Below, in pieces: positions 1-7,000 of a stretch of DNA of 10,317 bases. Location of the stretch: the NCBI GenBank assembly GCA_900757905.1, contig CAAEPN010000010.1, positions 1 through 10,317 of the forward strand, in the 5' to 3' direction. The notes under the pieces were generated by a model that worked only from the letters and a program-made list of their open reading frames with translations, was not told the DNA's origin and did not search any database. The DNA comes from Clostridia bacterium. GTDB taxonomy: Bacteria > Bacillota > Clostridia > Oscillospirales > CAG-382. A program made the translations under genes and the position numbers. The number at the start of each line of letters is the position of its first letter. Positions within the stretch are counted from its first letter, which is position 1.

Positions 1-2068
1 AAAATCCAAGCACCGCCGTTTTGCCGTCGGCGTCTTTCACGTCGCCGATGAGCGTGAAACCGTTTTCGCCGGTTATTTGGATATCCGCGGCGCTCTCAAA
101 GGTCACCTGAATGTTTGCAATTCGCGACGCTTGTGAGAAAGCAAGCGTAAAATAGGATTTTCCCTTTTCGGCGGCCGTTCGGTCTGCTGTCAAAGCAGCG
201 TTTGCTTCAATGACCTCCTCCGTCGGTTGCGGCTCTTCGGAAGCCGTAACGGTTACCGTGCAAGAAGCACTTACGCCGTTAACGGCCATAGCCGTAATTT
301 CAGCCTTTCCTGCCGAAAGAGCGCTTACAACGCCTTTCGAGTCAACAGAAGCGACCGTTTTATCCGAGCTTTCCCAACGGATCGATTTATCTGCCGCAGT
401 CTTTGGCAGGACGGTTGCCGAAAGCTGAAGCTTTTCGCCGGTCTTCATGGGAGCCGAGGTCTTATTCAGAGTAACTGCCGTTACCTCTTCGTTATCGCCG
501 CCCGAAACGGTGGAATCGATGACAGCAAAATAGCCGAGGCTTTCGGTCTGCACGGTAAAGGTCTTGCTTACCTGTGAAGAGGAAAGCTCTGTCGCTTGGC
601 CGTCCTCATAAGAATACAGCTTCGCGTTCTTGGTAAAGCCGTCGGGAAGTCCGATGCTTACGGTATATTCCCCATTTTTTGCGTCGGGATCTGCCGAAAC
701 CTCATATACGCACAAAGCGCTTTCACCGGCTTTTTCTTTAAAGGCGCTGTATTCGTTGCCCGAATACACGTCTTTTACCGAAAGAACCGAATTCATGGCA
801 AATTCGCCCTCGACCTTGACCTTTTTATCGAGGTTTATCAAATAAAAGCTGCCGGGGTTTATGGAATCGATATTCGACACATCGTCGAGGATTTCATACT
901 GATATCCCCAATCCGCAACGTTGTTCACTGCCCAACGTTCGCCGTCCGAGCCTTTTTGAACATAGACGACAAGCGTTCTCGGACTGTCCGGGAACACGTC
1001 GTACGGGCCGACTGTATCGTCGCTCGGGAATCCCGTAACGCTTGCCGGAATCACCACTCTCTGCAAATTCGTGCAGCCCTCAAAGGCGGCCAGTGTGATG
1101 TTCACAATGCCGTCCGGTAAAATCAGATTGGTAAGCGATTTGCAGTCGGCAAAGGCATACATGGCGATACTGTTTGCCGCTTTGGGAAAATCGACCGACG
1201 AAAGGCTGGTGCAGCCTTTAAAAAGGCTGTGCGAAATGCTTGTCATGTTATCGGGCAGTTTTACGTGCGTAAGCTTGGTGCAGTCCTCAAAAGCGCCCGA
1301 ACCGAGCGATTCGACGGTATCCGGAATGGTAACATCCGTAAGGCCGCTTGCTTCGAAAGCATTTCCGCCGATGATCTTCACGGTTTCGGGAATGGTAATA
1401 TCCGTGAGCTTTTCCGCCTTTTTGAAGGCGCTTGCCCAAATGCGGTCGACCGTTCTGTTATGGACTCTTTCGGGTACGCTGTAAGCGCCCTCCCTGCCGC
1501 TCGGATAGGCAGTCAAGGTCAGATTCGGATCGTCGTACTGCGGTTCGCCCTCATCGACCCATGGGCCGAACATAACGCCGTTTTCATCTGTAAAGTAATA
1601 CGGGTTTTCCGGGTGCACCGTTATTTTTTCCATACTCATGCAGCCCTTGAAAACGTTGGCTGTCACATAGGTTGCCACCGCCGGAATCTCGCACTCGGTA
1701 AGCTTTGGGCAATTGGCAAAGGCGTCAAGGCGAATGGTGAGATCCGCGCCGTCCGTCGGGTCGGCAAAAATGACGCGTTCAAGCGCCGTGCAGCCGTCAA
1801 AGGCATGATAGCCGATCACCTGCACACTGCCCGGAATGGTCACGCTTGTCACATTGTCATTATCCAAAAACGCTTCGCCTGCAATAATGGTAACGGTGTT
1901 GGGGATCGTGATATCGCCGCCGTCGCCGTAATAGCCTAAAAGCTGGCCGTCTTTAATGTTTGCGCCCATAAGGCCGTCGTTTCCGGCAGAAACATTGACC
2001 GAACAAAGTGCTACTGCAACTACAAGAAGCACAAACAAAGGAATTCTTCGCAAAAATCTGTTTTTCAT
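1..2068 (-). CDS. Secreted BspA-type leucine-rich-repeat protein with Big_2 and cohesin-like domains (3' end missing)
   Basis: The frame is open from ATG at 2068 to the window edge, about 689 codons with no stop, so the C-terminus is missing. Residues 1-28 are a signal peptide (basic MKNRFLRR, hydrophobic core, cleavage near VSA). Residues about 50-345 hold roughly ten LRR_5/BspA repeats of the form AF-x-GC-x-x-L...V-x-IP-x-x-V-x-x-I, interrupted near 155-200 by a non-repeat insert. Residues about 400-518 look like the beta-sandwich domain often seen in clostridial surface proteins (GEYTVSIGLPDGF, ending LGYFAVID). Residues 529-607 are a Big_2 Ig-like domain (VTLNKTS, LSATVLP, WESSD, ASCTVTV). 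From about 622 a cohesin-like domain begins; its ENGFTLIG stretch matches KNGFTPLG in the divergent subtilase. By analogy a dockerin should follow beyond the window. BspA LRRs usually bind protein or host matrix; the ligand here is unknown. It is the second gene of an operon, 12 bp after the upstream stop. The start is supported by AAGGAG 5 nt before ATG. Confidence 0.9.
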   Translation of the reverse strand, partial: MKNRFLRRIPLFVLLVVAVALCSVNVSAGNDGLMGANIKDGQLLGYYGDGGDITIPNTVTIIAGEAFLDNDNVTSVTIPGSVQVIGYHAFDGCTALERVIFADPTDGADLTIRLDAFANCPKLTECEIPAVATYVTANVFKGCMSMEKITVHPENPYYFTDENGVMFGPWVDEGEPQYDDPNLTLTAYPSGREGAYSVPERVHNRTVDRIWASAFKKAEKLTDITIPETVKIIGGNAFEASGLTDVTIPDTVESLGSGAFEDCTKLTHVKLPDNMTSISHSLFKGCTSLSSVDFPKAANSIAMYAFADCKSLTNLILPDGIVNITLAAFEGCTNLQRVVIPASVTGFPSDDTVGPYDVFPDSPRTLVVYVQKGSDGERWAVNNVADWGYQYEILDDVSNIDSINPGSFYLINLDKKVKVEGEFAMNSVLSVKDVYSGNEYSAFKEKAGESALCVYEVSADPDAKNGEYTVSIGLPDGFTKNAKLYSYEDGQATELSSSQVSKTFTVQTESLGYFAVIDSTVSGGDNEEVTAVTLNKTSAPMKTGEKLQLSATVLPKTAADKSIRWESSDKTVASVDSKGVVSALSAGKAEITAMAVNGVSASCTVTVTASEEPQPTEEVIEANAALTADRTAAEKGKSYFTLAFSQASRIANIQVTFESAADIQITGENGFTLIGDVKDADGKTAVLGF

Positions 2069-2083
2069 ACTGACTCCTTATCA
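2069..2083 (-). promoter_or_regulatory. Operon junction: tandem stop codons overlapping the ribosome binding site of the downstream BspA gene
   Basis: On the minus strand the upstream gene ends TGA directly followed in frame by TAA, and the second stop runs into the Shine-Dalgarno (TGATAAGGAG, then 5 nt, then ATG). The 12-bp gap with an SD against the stop codons is typical of translational coupling, so the two LRR proteins are probably made from one mRNA in linked amounts. Confidence 0.75.
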
Positions 2084-3715
2084 GAAATCGCTCAAGTGGT
2101 TGAAGATATCGATGTAGTCTTGGATATCGACCTTGCCGTCGCCGTTGACGTCCATGACCTTGGCCTGCGCCCAGTTTTCGTCAGAGGATTTTGCCTGATA
2201 GTATCTTTGCGCCTCGGTGATATCGATGATATCGACCTTGCCGTCGCCGTTGACATCGTAGCTCGGAACAAATACGCTTGCCGAAGATACGCTCACCGTG
2301 ACCGTGCCATTCATAGCCGATTCCTCTTCGCTTATAACGCCGGCTGCCTTGATATCGGTGATCTCTGCCGCAATATTACCCTTTACGCCATCCTTTAACG
2401 GAACGGAGATTTCGGCAAGTTTGCTCTTTTCTTCGGAGGTAAAGCCGGCAACATTACCGGTCATGCCAAGGTAAGCCTTCAAAACGAGCTTACCGTTTTC
2501 TTCCGTCCAATCGGAAGCCATGCTCGCAAAGGCGGCATTCGAGGAAACGAGTTCTCCGTCCTCAACCTGCGCCGCGTCAAAGGAAACCTTGATAAGAACC
2601 GTATTCAAGTTTTCGGCGCTGTCAAGGTAAATGCCGTAAACAGCGTTTCCGTTGCGAAGCTCCAGTTCAGCGGCAATGGAAACCGTTGCCGAAACCGTTT
2701 TTTCTTCTGCCGAAGAACCGACGACAACCGTCGTATTTTCGGCGGTATAGTAGACCGTCCACTTGGAGGTCGGTTCAAAAGCTGCTGCCACATTGTCATT
2801 TTTTACGATTATCTTGCTGCCGGCTTTCATTTCGGTGCAAACATCCGAACCAAGCGTCGGAGCAGTCTCATGCTCAAGAACGATTTCTTCAATGGCTTTC
2901 ATGCCGTTGAAGGTAAAGCCGCCGAGGTTTGTTACCGTAGCCGGAACCGTGATCTTTTCAAGCACGGTATTGCCGCGGAAAAGGTGCATGGCAGTGGAGG
3001 TTACGGGTTTGCCGCCGATCTCAGCCGGAACGGTATATTCGGTTTCGGTCTTGCCGCCCGGATAGACCACGATCACGGCGCTTTCGCCGCCGACATTATA
3101 CAAAATGTTATCGAATACCGCAAAGTCTTGCGCTCCGTCTTTGATTTTTACGGTCGTAAGCGCGTCACAGCCGTATAAGAAATTGTATCGGGTGTTACTT
3201 AATCTTGCCGGAAGCTCAATAGAAGCAAGCGAGGTGCAGCCGGCAAATGCGCCCATGTTGACGGTAAGCGACGAAGCGGTGTCCTCGTCAAAAATCACCT
3301 CGTCAAGCGCGGTGCAGCCCGAAAATGCCGACGTTGATATCAAGGTTACCGATCCCGGAATTTCCGCTTTCTTTAATGCGGTGCAGCCCGAAAACGCCTC
3401 CGTTCCGATATCCGTATAGCCCTCCGGAATGGTAACGCCGGTAATCAGTTCATTGTCCTTAAAGGCATTGCCGACCTCTGTAATCGGATAGACCGTACCG
3501 GAAAAATCTGCGCTTTCCGGCAGCACGATATCGCCACCTGCCCCATTATACGCTTTGATCTTGGTGGTATAGCTGCCGTAGGAATAAGAGCGGTCAACGG
3601 TAAAATCGCCGACCTCGACGGTAACTGCATGAACGCCGACCATGCCGATGCCGATAAGCAAGGCGGTCGAGCACACGCTTATAACTGTTTTCTTTAGTTG
3701 TTCTTTCACTTTCAT
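2081..3715 (-). CDS. Secreted BspA-type LRR protein with cohesin-like domain and C-terminal dockerin
   Basis: A complete 544-residue protein. Residues 1-30 form a signal peptide (KVKEQLKK, hydrophobic stretch, cleavage near VHA). Residues about 75-320 contain around seven LRR_5/BspA repeats (EAFSGCTAL, SAFSGCTAL, GAFAGCTSL), with a divergent stretch around 195-240. Residues about 338-478 resemble a cohesin-like beta-sandwich (VLIKVSFDAAQVEDGELVSS; LAEISVPLKDGVKGNIAAEI). Residues 486-544 are a dockerin with two calcium loops, DVNGDGKVDIID (487-498) and DVNGDGKVDIQD (522-533), each followed by a short helix. All calcium-ligand positions (1, 3, 5, 9, 12) are Asp or Asn. Dockerins bind cohesin modules on a scaffold or cell-surface anchor, so this should be a docked LRR binding protein rather than an enzyme; no catalytic domain is visible. 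The start has AAGGAG 7 nt upstream. It is the first gene of a two-gene operon expressed from a promoter 188 bp upstream. Confidence 0.93.
   Translation of the reverse strand: MKVKEQLKKTVISVCSTALLIGIGMVGVHAVTVEVGDFTVDRSYSYGSYTTKIKAYNGAGGDIVLPESADFSGTVYPITEVGNAFKDNELITGVTIPEGYTDIGTEAFSGCTALKKAEIPGSVTLISTSAFSGCTALDEVIFDEDTASSLTVNMGAFAGCTSLASIELPARLSNTRYNFLYGCDALTTVKIKDGAQDFAVFDNILYNVGGESAVIVVYPGGKTETEYTVPAEIGGKPVTSTAMHLFRGNTVLEKITVPATVTNLGGFTFNGMKAIEEIVLEHETAPTLGSDVCTEMKAGSKIIVKNDNVAAAFEPTSKWTVYYTAENTTVVVGSSAEEKTVSATVSIAAELELRNGNAVYGIYLDSAENLNTVLIKVSFDAAQVEDGELVSSNAAFASMASDWTEENGKLVLKAYLGMTGNVAGFTSEEKSKLAEISVPLKDGVKGNIAAEITDIKAAGVISEEESAMNGTVTVSVSSASVFVPSYDVNGDGKVDIIDITEAQRYYQAKSSDENWAQAKVMDVNGDGKVDIQDYIDIFNHLSDF
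2123..2149 (-). repeat. 27-bp direct repeat, copy 1 (dockerin calcium loop 2)
   Basis: The 27 bases are identical to 2228..2254, 105 bp (35 codons) away in the same frame. They encode VNGDGKVDI in the second calcium loop of the dockerin. The identity extends to synonymous positions, which suggests recent duplication or gene conversion between the two loops rather than protein-level constraint alone. Confidence 0.85.
2228..2254 (-). repeat. 27-bp direct repeat, copy 2 (dockerin calcium loop 1)
   Basis: This is the partner of 2123..2149 and encodes VNGDGKVDI of the first calcium loop. Recombination between the copies would remove exactly 35 codons in frame and leave a single-loop dockerin. Confidence 0.85.
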
Positions 3716-3751
3716 GGTTATTCTCCTTGTTGTCTGAAATATTGCTTATAG

Positions 3752-3767
3752 GTTAGTCGTAACTAAC
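3752..3767. promoter_or_regulatory. Palindromic operator-like site 1
   Basis: GTTAGTCGTAACTAAC is a dyad with perfect 6-bp arms (GTTAGT/ACTAAC) and a 4-bp centre. It lies in the leader of the BspA operon, 36 bp before the start codon. The same dyad occurs at 3815..3830 and 3993..4008. The size and TTAG...CTAA half-sites resemble operators of winged-helix dimers such as MarR/SlyA-type regulators. That assignment is an inference; no regulator gene is in the window. Confidence 0.7.
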
Positions 3768-3794
3768 TTATATTTAAAAATAAAAGAAGTTGAA
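3767..3794 (-). promoter_or_regulatory. Possible weak second promoter for the BspA operon
   Basis: On the minus strand TTCAAC (3794-3789), a 16-bp spacer and TATAAG (3772-3767) lie just before operator-like site 1, in the same arrangement as the subtilase promoter and its operator. The -35 matches consensus at only three positions, so this is tentative beside the much better promoter at 3903-3931. It would explain why site 1 lies so far from the main promoter. Confidence 0.25.
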
Positions 3795-3813
3795 CGGCAC
3801 GCTCCTCTCTTTT

Positions 3814-3831
3814 GGTTAGTCATAGCTAACC
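3814..3831. promoter_or_regulatory. Palindromic operator-like site 2
   Basis: GGTTAGTCATAGCTAACC has arms GGTTAG/CTAACC. Its 16-bp core matches site 1 at 14 of 16 positions. The centre lies 63 bp from that of site 1, which is six helical turns at 10.5 bp, so dimers on both would face the same side of the DNA. It lies in the transcribed leader of the BspA operon, downstream of the main promoter. Confidence 0.65.
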
Positions 3832-3847
3832 ATTTGCTTTTTTAAAA

Positions 3848-3865
3848 GAGCCGCAAATAAGGCTC
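3848..3865 (-). other. Small GC hairpin followed by a short U run in the BspA operon leader (attenuator-like)
   Basis: Read on the minus strand, GAGCC, an 8-nt loop and GGCTC are followed by TTTT. The stem is only 5 bp and the U run short, so it would be a weak terminator at best. An alternative pairing of TTTGC (inside the loop region) with GCAAA downstream would break this stem, which could make a switch. This is a suggestion from pairing only. Confidence 0.2.
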
Positions 3866-3873
3866 AGGCTGTT

Positions 3874-3887
3874 TGGTCGTCACACCA
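3874..3887. promoter_or_regulatory. Degenerate operator-like site 3
   Basis: TGGTCGTCACACCA has 4-bp arms TGGT/ACCA around the same GTCGTCAC core found in site 4 (3993..4008), but the outer half-sites have diverged. It lies about 9 bp downstream of the predicted start of BspA operon transcription, a suitable place for repression. It would be a low-affinity site if it is one at all. Confidence 0.35.
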
Positions 3888-3902
3888 TAATTAACAAAAC
3901 AG

Positions 3903-3931
3903 AGTATAGCACACAAAAATTATCTTGTCAA
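3903..3931 (-). promoter_or_regulatory. Sigma-A promoter of the BspA operon
   Basis: On the minus strand TTGACA (3931-3926), a 17-bp spacer and TATACT (3908-3903) are preceded by an extended -10 element (TGC before TATACT). The predicted start near 3896 leaves a leader of about 180 nt that contains operator-like sites 1-3. The -35 lies 25 bp from the -35 of the divergent subtilase promoter, and the A/T-rich stretch between (AAAAAAATTTTT) could act as an UP element for both. Confidence 0.85.
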
Positions 3932-3956
3932 TAGTGAAAAAAATTTTTGTAAATAC

Positions 3957-3985
3957 TTTACAAAATCGGAAGTTTATGATATACT
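3957..3985 (+). promoter_or_regulatory. Sigma-A promoter of the subtilase gene
   Basis: TTTACA (3957-3962), a 17-bp spacer and TATACT (3980-3985), with an extended -10 TG at 3977-3978. The predicted transcription start is near 3992, so operator-like site 4 (3993..4008) begins at the first transcribed bases. A protein bound there would block initiation or early elongation. Confidence 0.85.
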
Positions 3986-3992
3986 GCATATA

Positions 3993-4008
3993 GTTAGTCG
4001 TCACTAAC
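3993..4008. promoter_or_regulatory. Palindromic operator-like site 4, at the subtilase transcription start
   Basis: GTTAGTCGTCACTAAC has perfect 6-bp arms and differs from site 1 at a single central base (C for A at position 10). It begins 8 bp after the -10 hexamer, the classic position of a repressor operator. Transcribed, it could also fold as a 6-bp RNA hairpin at the very 5' end of the message, so DNA operator and RNA stem are not separable from this sequence alone. Confidence 0.7.
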
Positions 4009-4033
4009 CGTAAATAACGCCAACTTATTTACG
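4009..4033 (+). promoter_or_regulatory. Leader hairpin directly before the subtilase ribosome binding site
   Basis: CGTAAATAA (4009-4017) and TTATTTACG (4025-4033) form a perfect 9-bp inverted repeat around a 7-nt loop. It abuts operator-like site 4 on one side and the AAAGGA Shine-Dalgarno on the other with no spare bases. As RNA it would give a structured 5' leader that could protect the mRNA or influence ribosome access. It lacks a U tract, so it is not a terminator. Confidence 0.6.
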
Positions 4034-4054
4034 AAAGGATCTTATTCGGAAAAG
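4034..4054 (+). promoter_or_regulatory. Ribosome binding site of the subtilase gene with unusually long spacing
   Basis: AAAGGA (4034-4039) is the only good Shine-Dalgarno, but 15 nt separate it from ATG 4055, longer than the usual 5-10. No in-frame start codon lies between. A small stem ATCTT (4039-4043) with AAGAT (4052-4056) could shorten the effective distance but would pair part of the start codon. The start is fixed by the signal peptide that follows directly. Confidence 0.5.
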
Positions 4055-7000
4055 ATGAATAACCAATTCCTAAAACGCCTTGCCAGTGCGTTTATTTCCG
4101 GCTGTCTTTTGCTTTCCGGACAAGCCGTTTTTGCGGACACAAACGCAGATAATGTATTTGCAGTTCCGACCATTTCGGAAAATCGGGCAAGCGAAAATGA
4201 AAATGTCCGCATCATTGTCGAATTAAAGGAGGAGCCGCTGCTTGCCTACGGTGCGGCGATACACACCTATGCAGCCGCTTCCGATTTTCTTTCCTCCAAG
4301 GAAGCCAAAGAAATTGAGCAGAGCCTTGCGCAAAATCGAACTGCTGTCAAAAAAACGCTCATCAAGAACGGTGTGGACCTTACCGTCACGCACGAATACT
4401 CTGCCGTTATCAACGGATTTTCCGTGGAAGCAAGTGTTTCCGATCTACAGGCAATCAAAGAGACCGACGGCGTCAAAGACGCTTTTATCGCCGAGTTTTA
4501 CAGTCTTCCCGAACCGATAAACACTGCTTCCGGCGGCGTTTCGGCAATCGGAAGCGACCTTGTCGGCGAAGAATTCGGATATACCGGCAAAAACAGCGCA
4601 GTCGCCATTCTTGACACCGGACTGGATCTGTCCCATCCGGCTTTTGCTTCGGTCAACAGTCCGAAGTATTCCAAGGACGATATTGAAGAAGTCTTGCAGA
4701 ACAACAAGATGACCATTGGAAAATTAAACGTTTCCAAGGTCTATATAAACGACAAGATTCCGTATGCCTACGATTATGCCGATGTCGATACCAACGTATC
4801 CGGCGGCGATTCCCACGGCACGCATGTTGCAGGCATTGTGGGTGCAAACAGCGGCGGCGTGGTCGAGGGCGTGGCGCCCGACGCGCAGCTATTCATCATG
4901 AAGGTCTTCGGCGACGAGACCGGCGGCGCTTACGACGACGATATTTTAGCGGCGCTTGACGATTCGGTAAAATTCGGCGTGGACGCCATCAATATGAGTC
5001 TTGGCATAACGGCCGGTTTTTCGGAAAGTGCCTACAAATCCATGCGCGAGGTCTATGATCGCGTCAAAAACGCCGGAATCGCTTTATACTGCGCAGCCGG
5101 CAACGAATACAGTTCGACGTATGAGAACGCCTCCGGCAACGACCTTCCGAAAGCCGCCGAACCGGACAACGGCGTTGTGGCTTCTCCCTCCACCTACGAG
5201 GCCGCGCTCTCGGTTGCCAGCATGAACAACACTGAGACCACTTCGGTCTATTTTCTTGCCGACGGAAAAAAGATACGCTACAACGATTCCGCCGAAAAGG
5301 AAAGCGAACAGCTTACCGCGCTTTCCGGCACTTTTGAATATGTGGACTGCGGCGTCGGCGCGACAGCAGATTTTGCAGGAAAAAAGCTGACCGGAAAGAT
5401 TGCCTTAATCCAGCGTGCCGGAGAAGAAAACGGCGAAATTCTCGCCTTTGCCCAAAAGGAAGCCGCGGCAAAAAACGCCGGTGCGCTGGCTGCCATAATC
5501 TACGACAATGTGAGCGGCTCGCTTGTCAACATGACCACCGATCACAAGATTCCTTGCGTATTTATAAGCAAAGCCGACGGCGAATATCTTTGCGCTCTCG
5601 CCGACAAGCGCCTTTCGGTAAGTGAAGATTACATTGACAGCTTTACCGATGGCTTCAGCGGGAAAATGAGCGATTTTTCCTCATGGGGCGTGACGCCGGA
5701 TCTGAAACTGAAACCGGAGATCACCGCACCCGGCGGCGATATCTATTCCACGCTGCCCGGCGGTCTTTACGGAAACATGAGCGGCACCTCCATGGCGTCG
5801 CCGCATATGGCCGGCGCGTCGGCCGTGATGTCACAATACCTCTGCGAAAGCCTTAACGGCTTGAATATGACTCTCAACGAGCGCACCGAATTTATTCAGG
5901 CGCTCCTATTAAGCACGGCTGTTCCGGTAAAGGACGAGAACGGCGTTCCCTATTCGCCGCGCAAGCAGGGCGCAGGCCTTGCGTCCTTATCGGCCGCCGT
6001 CCAAACGAAAGCCTATCTTTTAGGTGCAGACGGCGGAAAACCCAAAGCCGAGATGGGGTATAACACCGACGGTGACTTTGCATTTGATTTTACGGCAGTT
6101 TCTTTTGACGACGCCGACATCGAATTCGAACCGTCCGTTACGGTTCTCACCGAGGACACGGTTTTGGAAAACGGCATTCTCTATATGGCCCAGAAAGCAA
6201 GGGTGCTTTCGGACGAAGAGGTCACCGTAACCGTTCCGAAAAAGGTCTCGGTAAGCGCAAACGGAAAAACGCAGATAAACGTAAAGCTCGAATTGACCGA
6301 GAAAGGCAAAGCAAATTTAAACAGAGATTTTCCGAACGGTATCTACATTGAAGGCTTTGTAACGCTTAATCCCGTCAAGGGCACGCAAGCGGCGCTTTCC
6401 TACCCTTTTATGGGATTTTTCGGCGATTGGGAAGCGCTTGCCGTTTTTGATTCGGACATCTATGACGATTCGCCTGCTTCGCTCTGTGAGACGCGTATCG
6501 GCCAGTTCCGCAACAGCGACGGCGGCGGCTATCTTCTCGGACACAATTATTATGTGGACGATTCCGACGAATACAACGCCGATAAAATTGCAATAAAGGG
6601 CGGCGAAACCGGAAAAAACGTTACGGCAGCTGTTTCGCTTTTGCGCAACGTCGATAAGCTTACTTTTTCGGTAGACGATTCCGACGGGAACACCGTTTAC
6701 AGCGAAAGCCTTTCCAAGGTCTCCAAGACCTATCATTCCACCGAGGGCTTTTACACGCCGATGGCGCCGAAAGGCTGGGCGCCGTTTGACACCTGGAACG
6801 CACCGCTTGACGACGGCAAGTATACTTACAAAATCACGGCCGTTTTCGGCACGAAAGAGCAAACCAGATCCTATCCCATTGTAATAGACAGCGTTTCGCC
6901 GGAGGTCCTTTCAAGCAAGATCGAGGGTTCAAGCTGGATCGTGACGGTTCGCGACAATCACTATATCCAAGGCGCATGCGCCACGGCAAACGGAAACGAA

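Noticed and set aside
596..1939. Long plus-strand open frames opposite the BspA genes
   Set aside because: They are antisense to a well-supported LRR coding frame, have no ribosome binding site or recognisable domain, and are explained by the codon bias of the minus-strand gene.
2123..2254. Repeats as a possible CRISPR or mobile-element signature
   Set aside because: There are only two copies, in frame, encoding the calcium loops of a dockerin.
3752..3831. Palindromes as ends of an insertion element or attachment site
   Set aside because: There are at least three copies next to promoters, with no transposase or integrase and no duplicated flanks; operators fit better.
3810..3836. Mini-ORF on the minus strand in the BspA leader (ATG GTT AGC TAT GAC TAA, five codons) as a leader peptide
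   Set aside because: It has no Shine-Dalgarno, falls within palindromic site 2 and has no run of regulatory codons.
6317..6862. 181-codon minus-strand open frame inside the subtilase gene
   Set aside because: It is fully antisense to the conserved multidomain protease and its composition reflects the mirror of that gene; no start signal or family match is seen.
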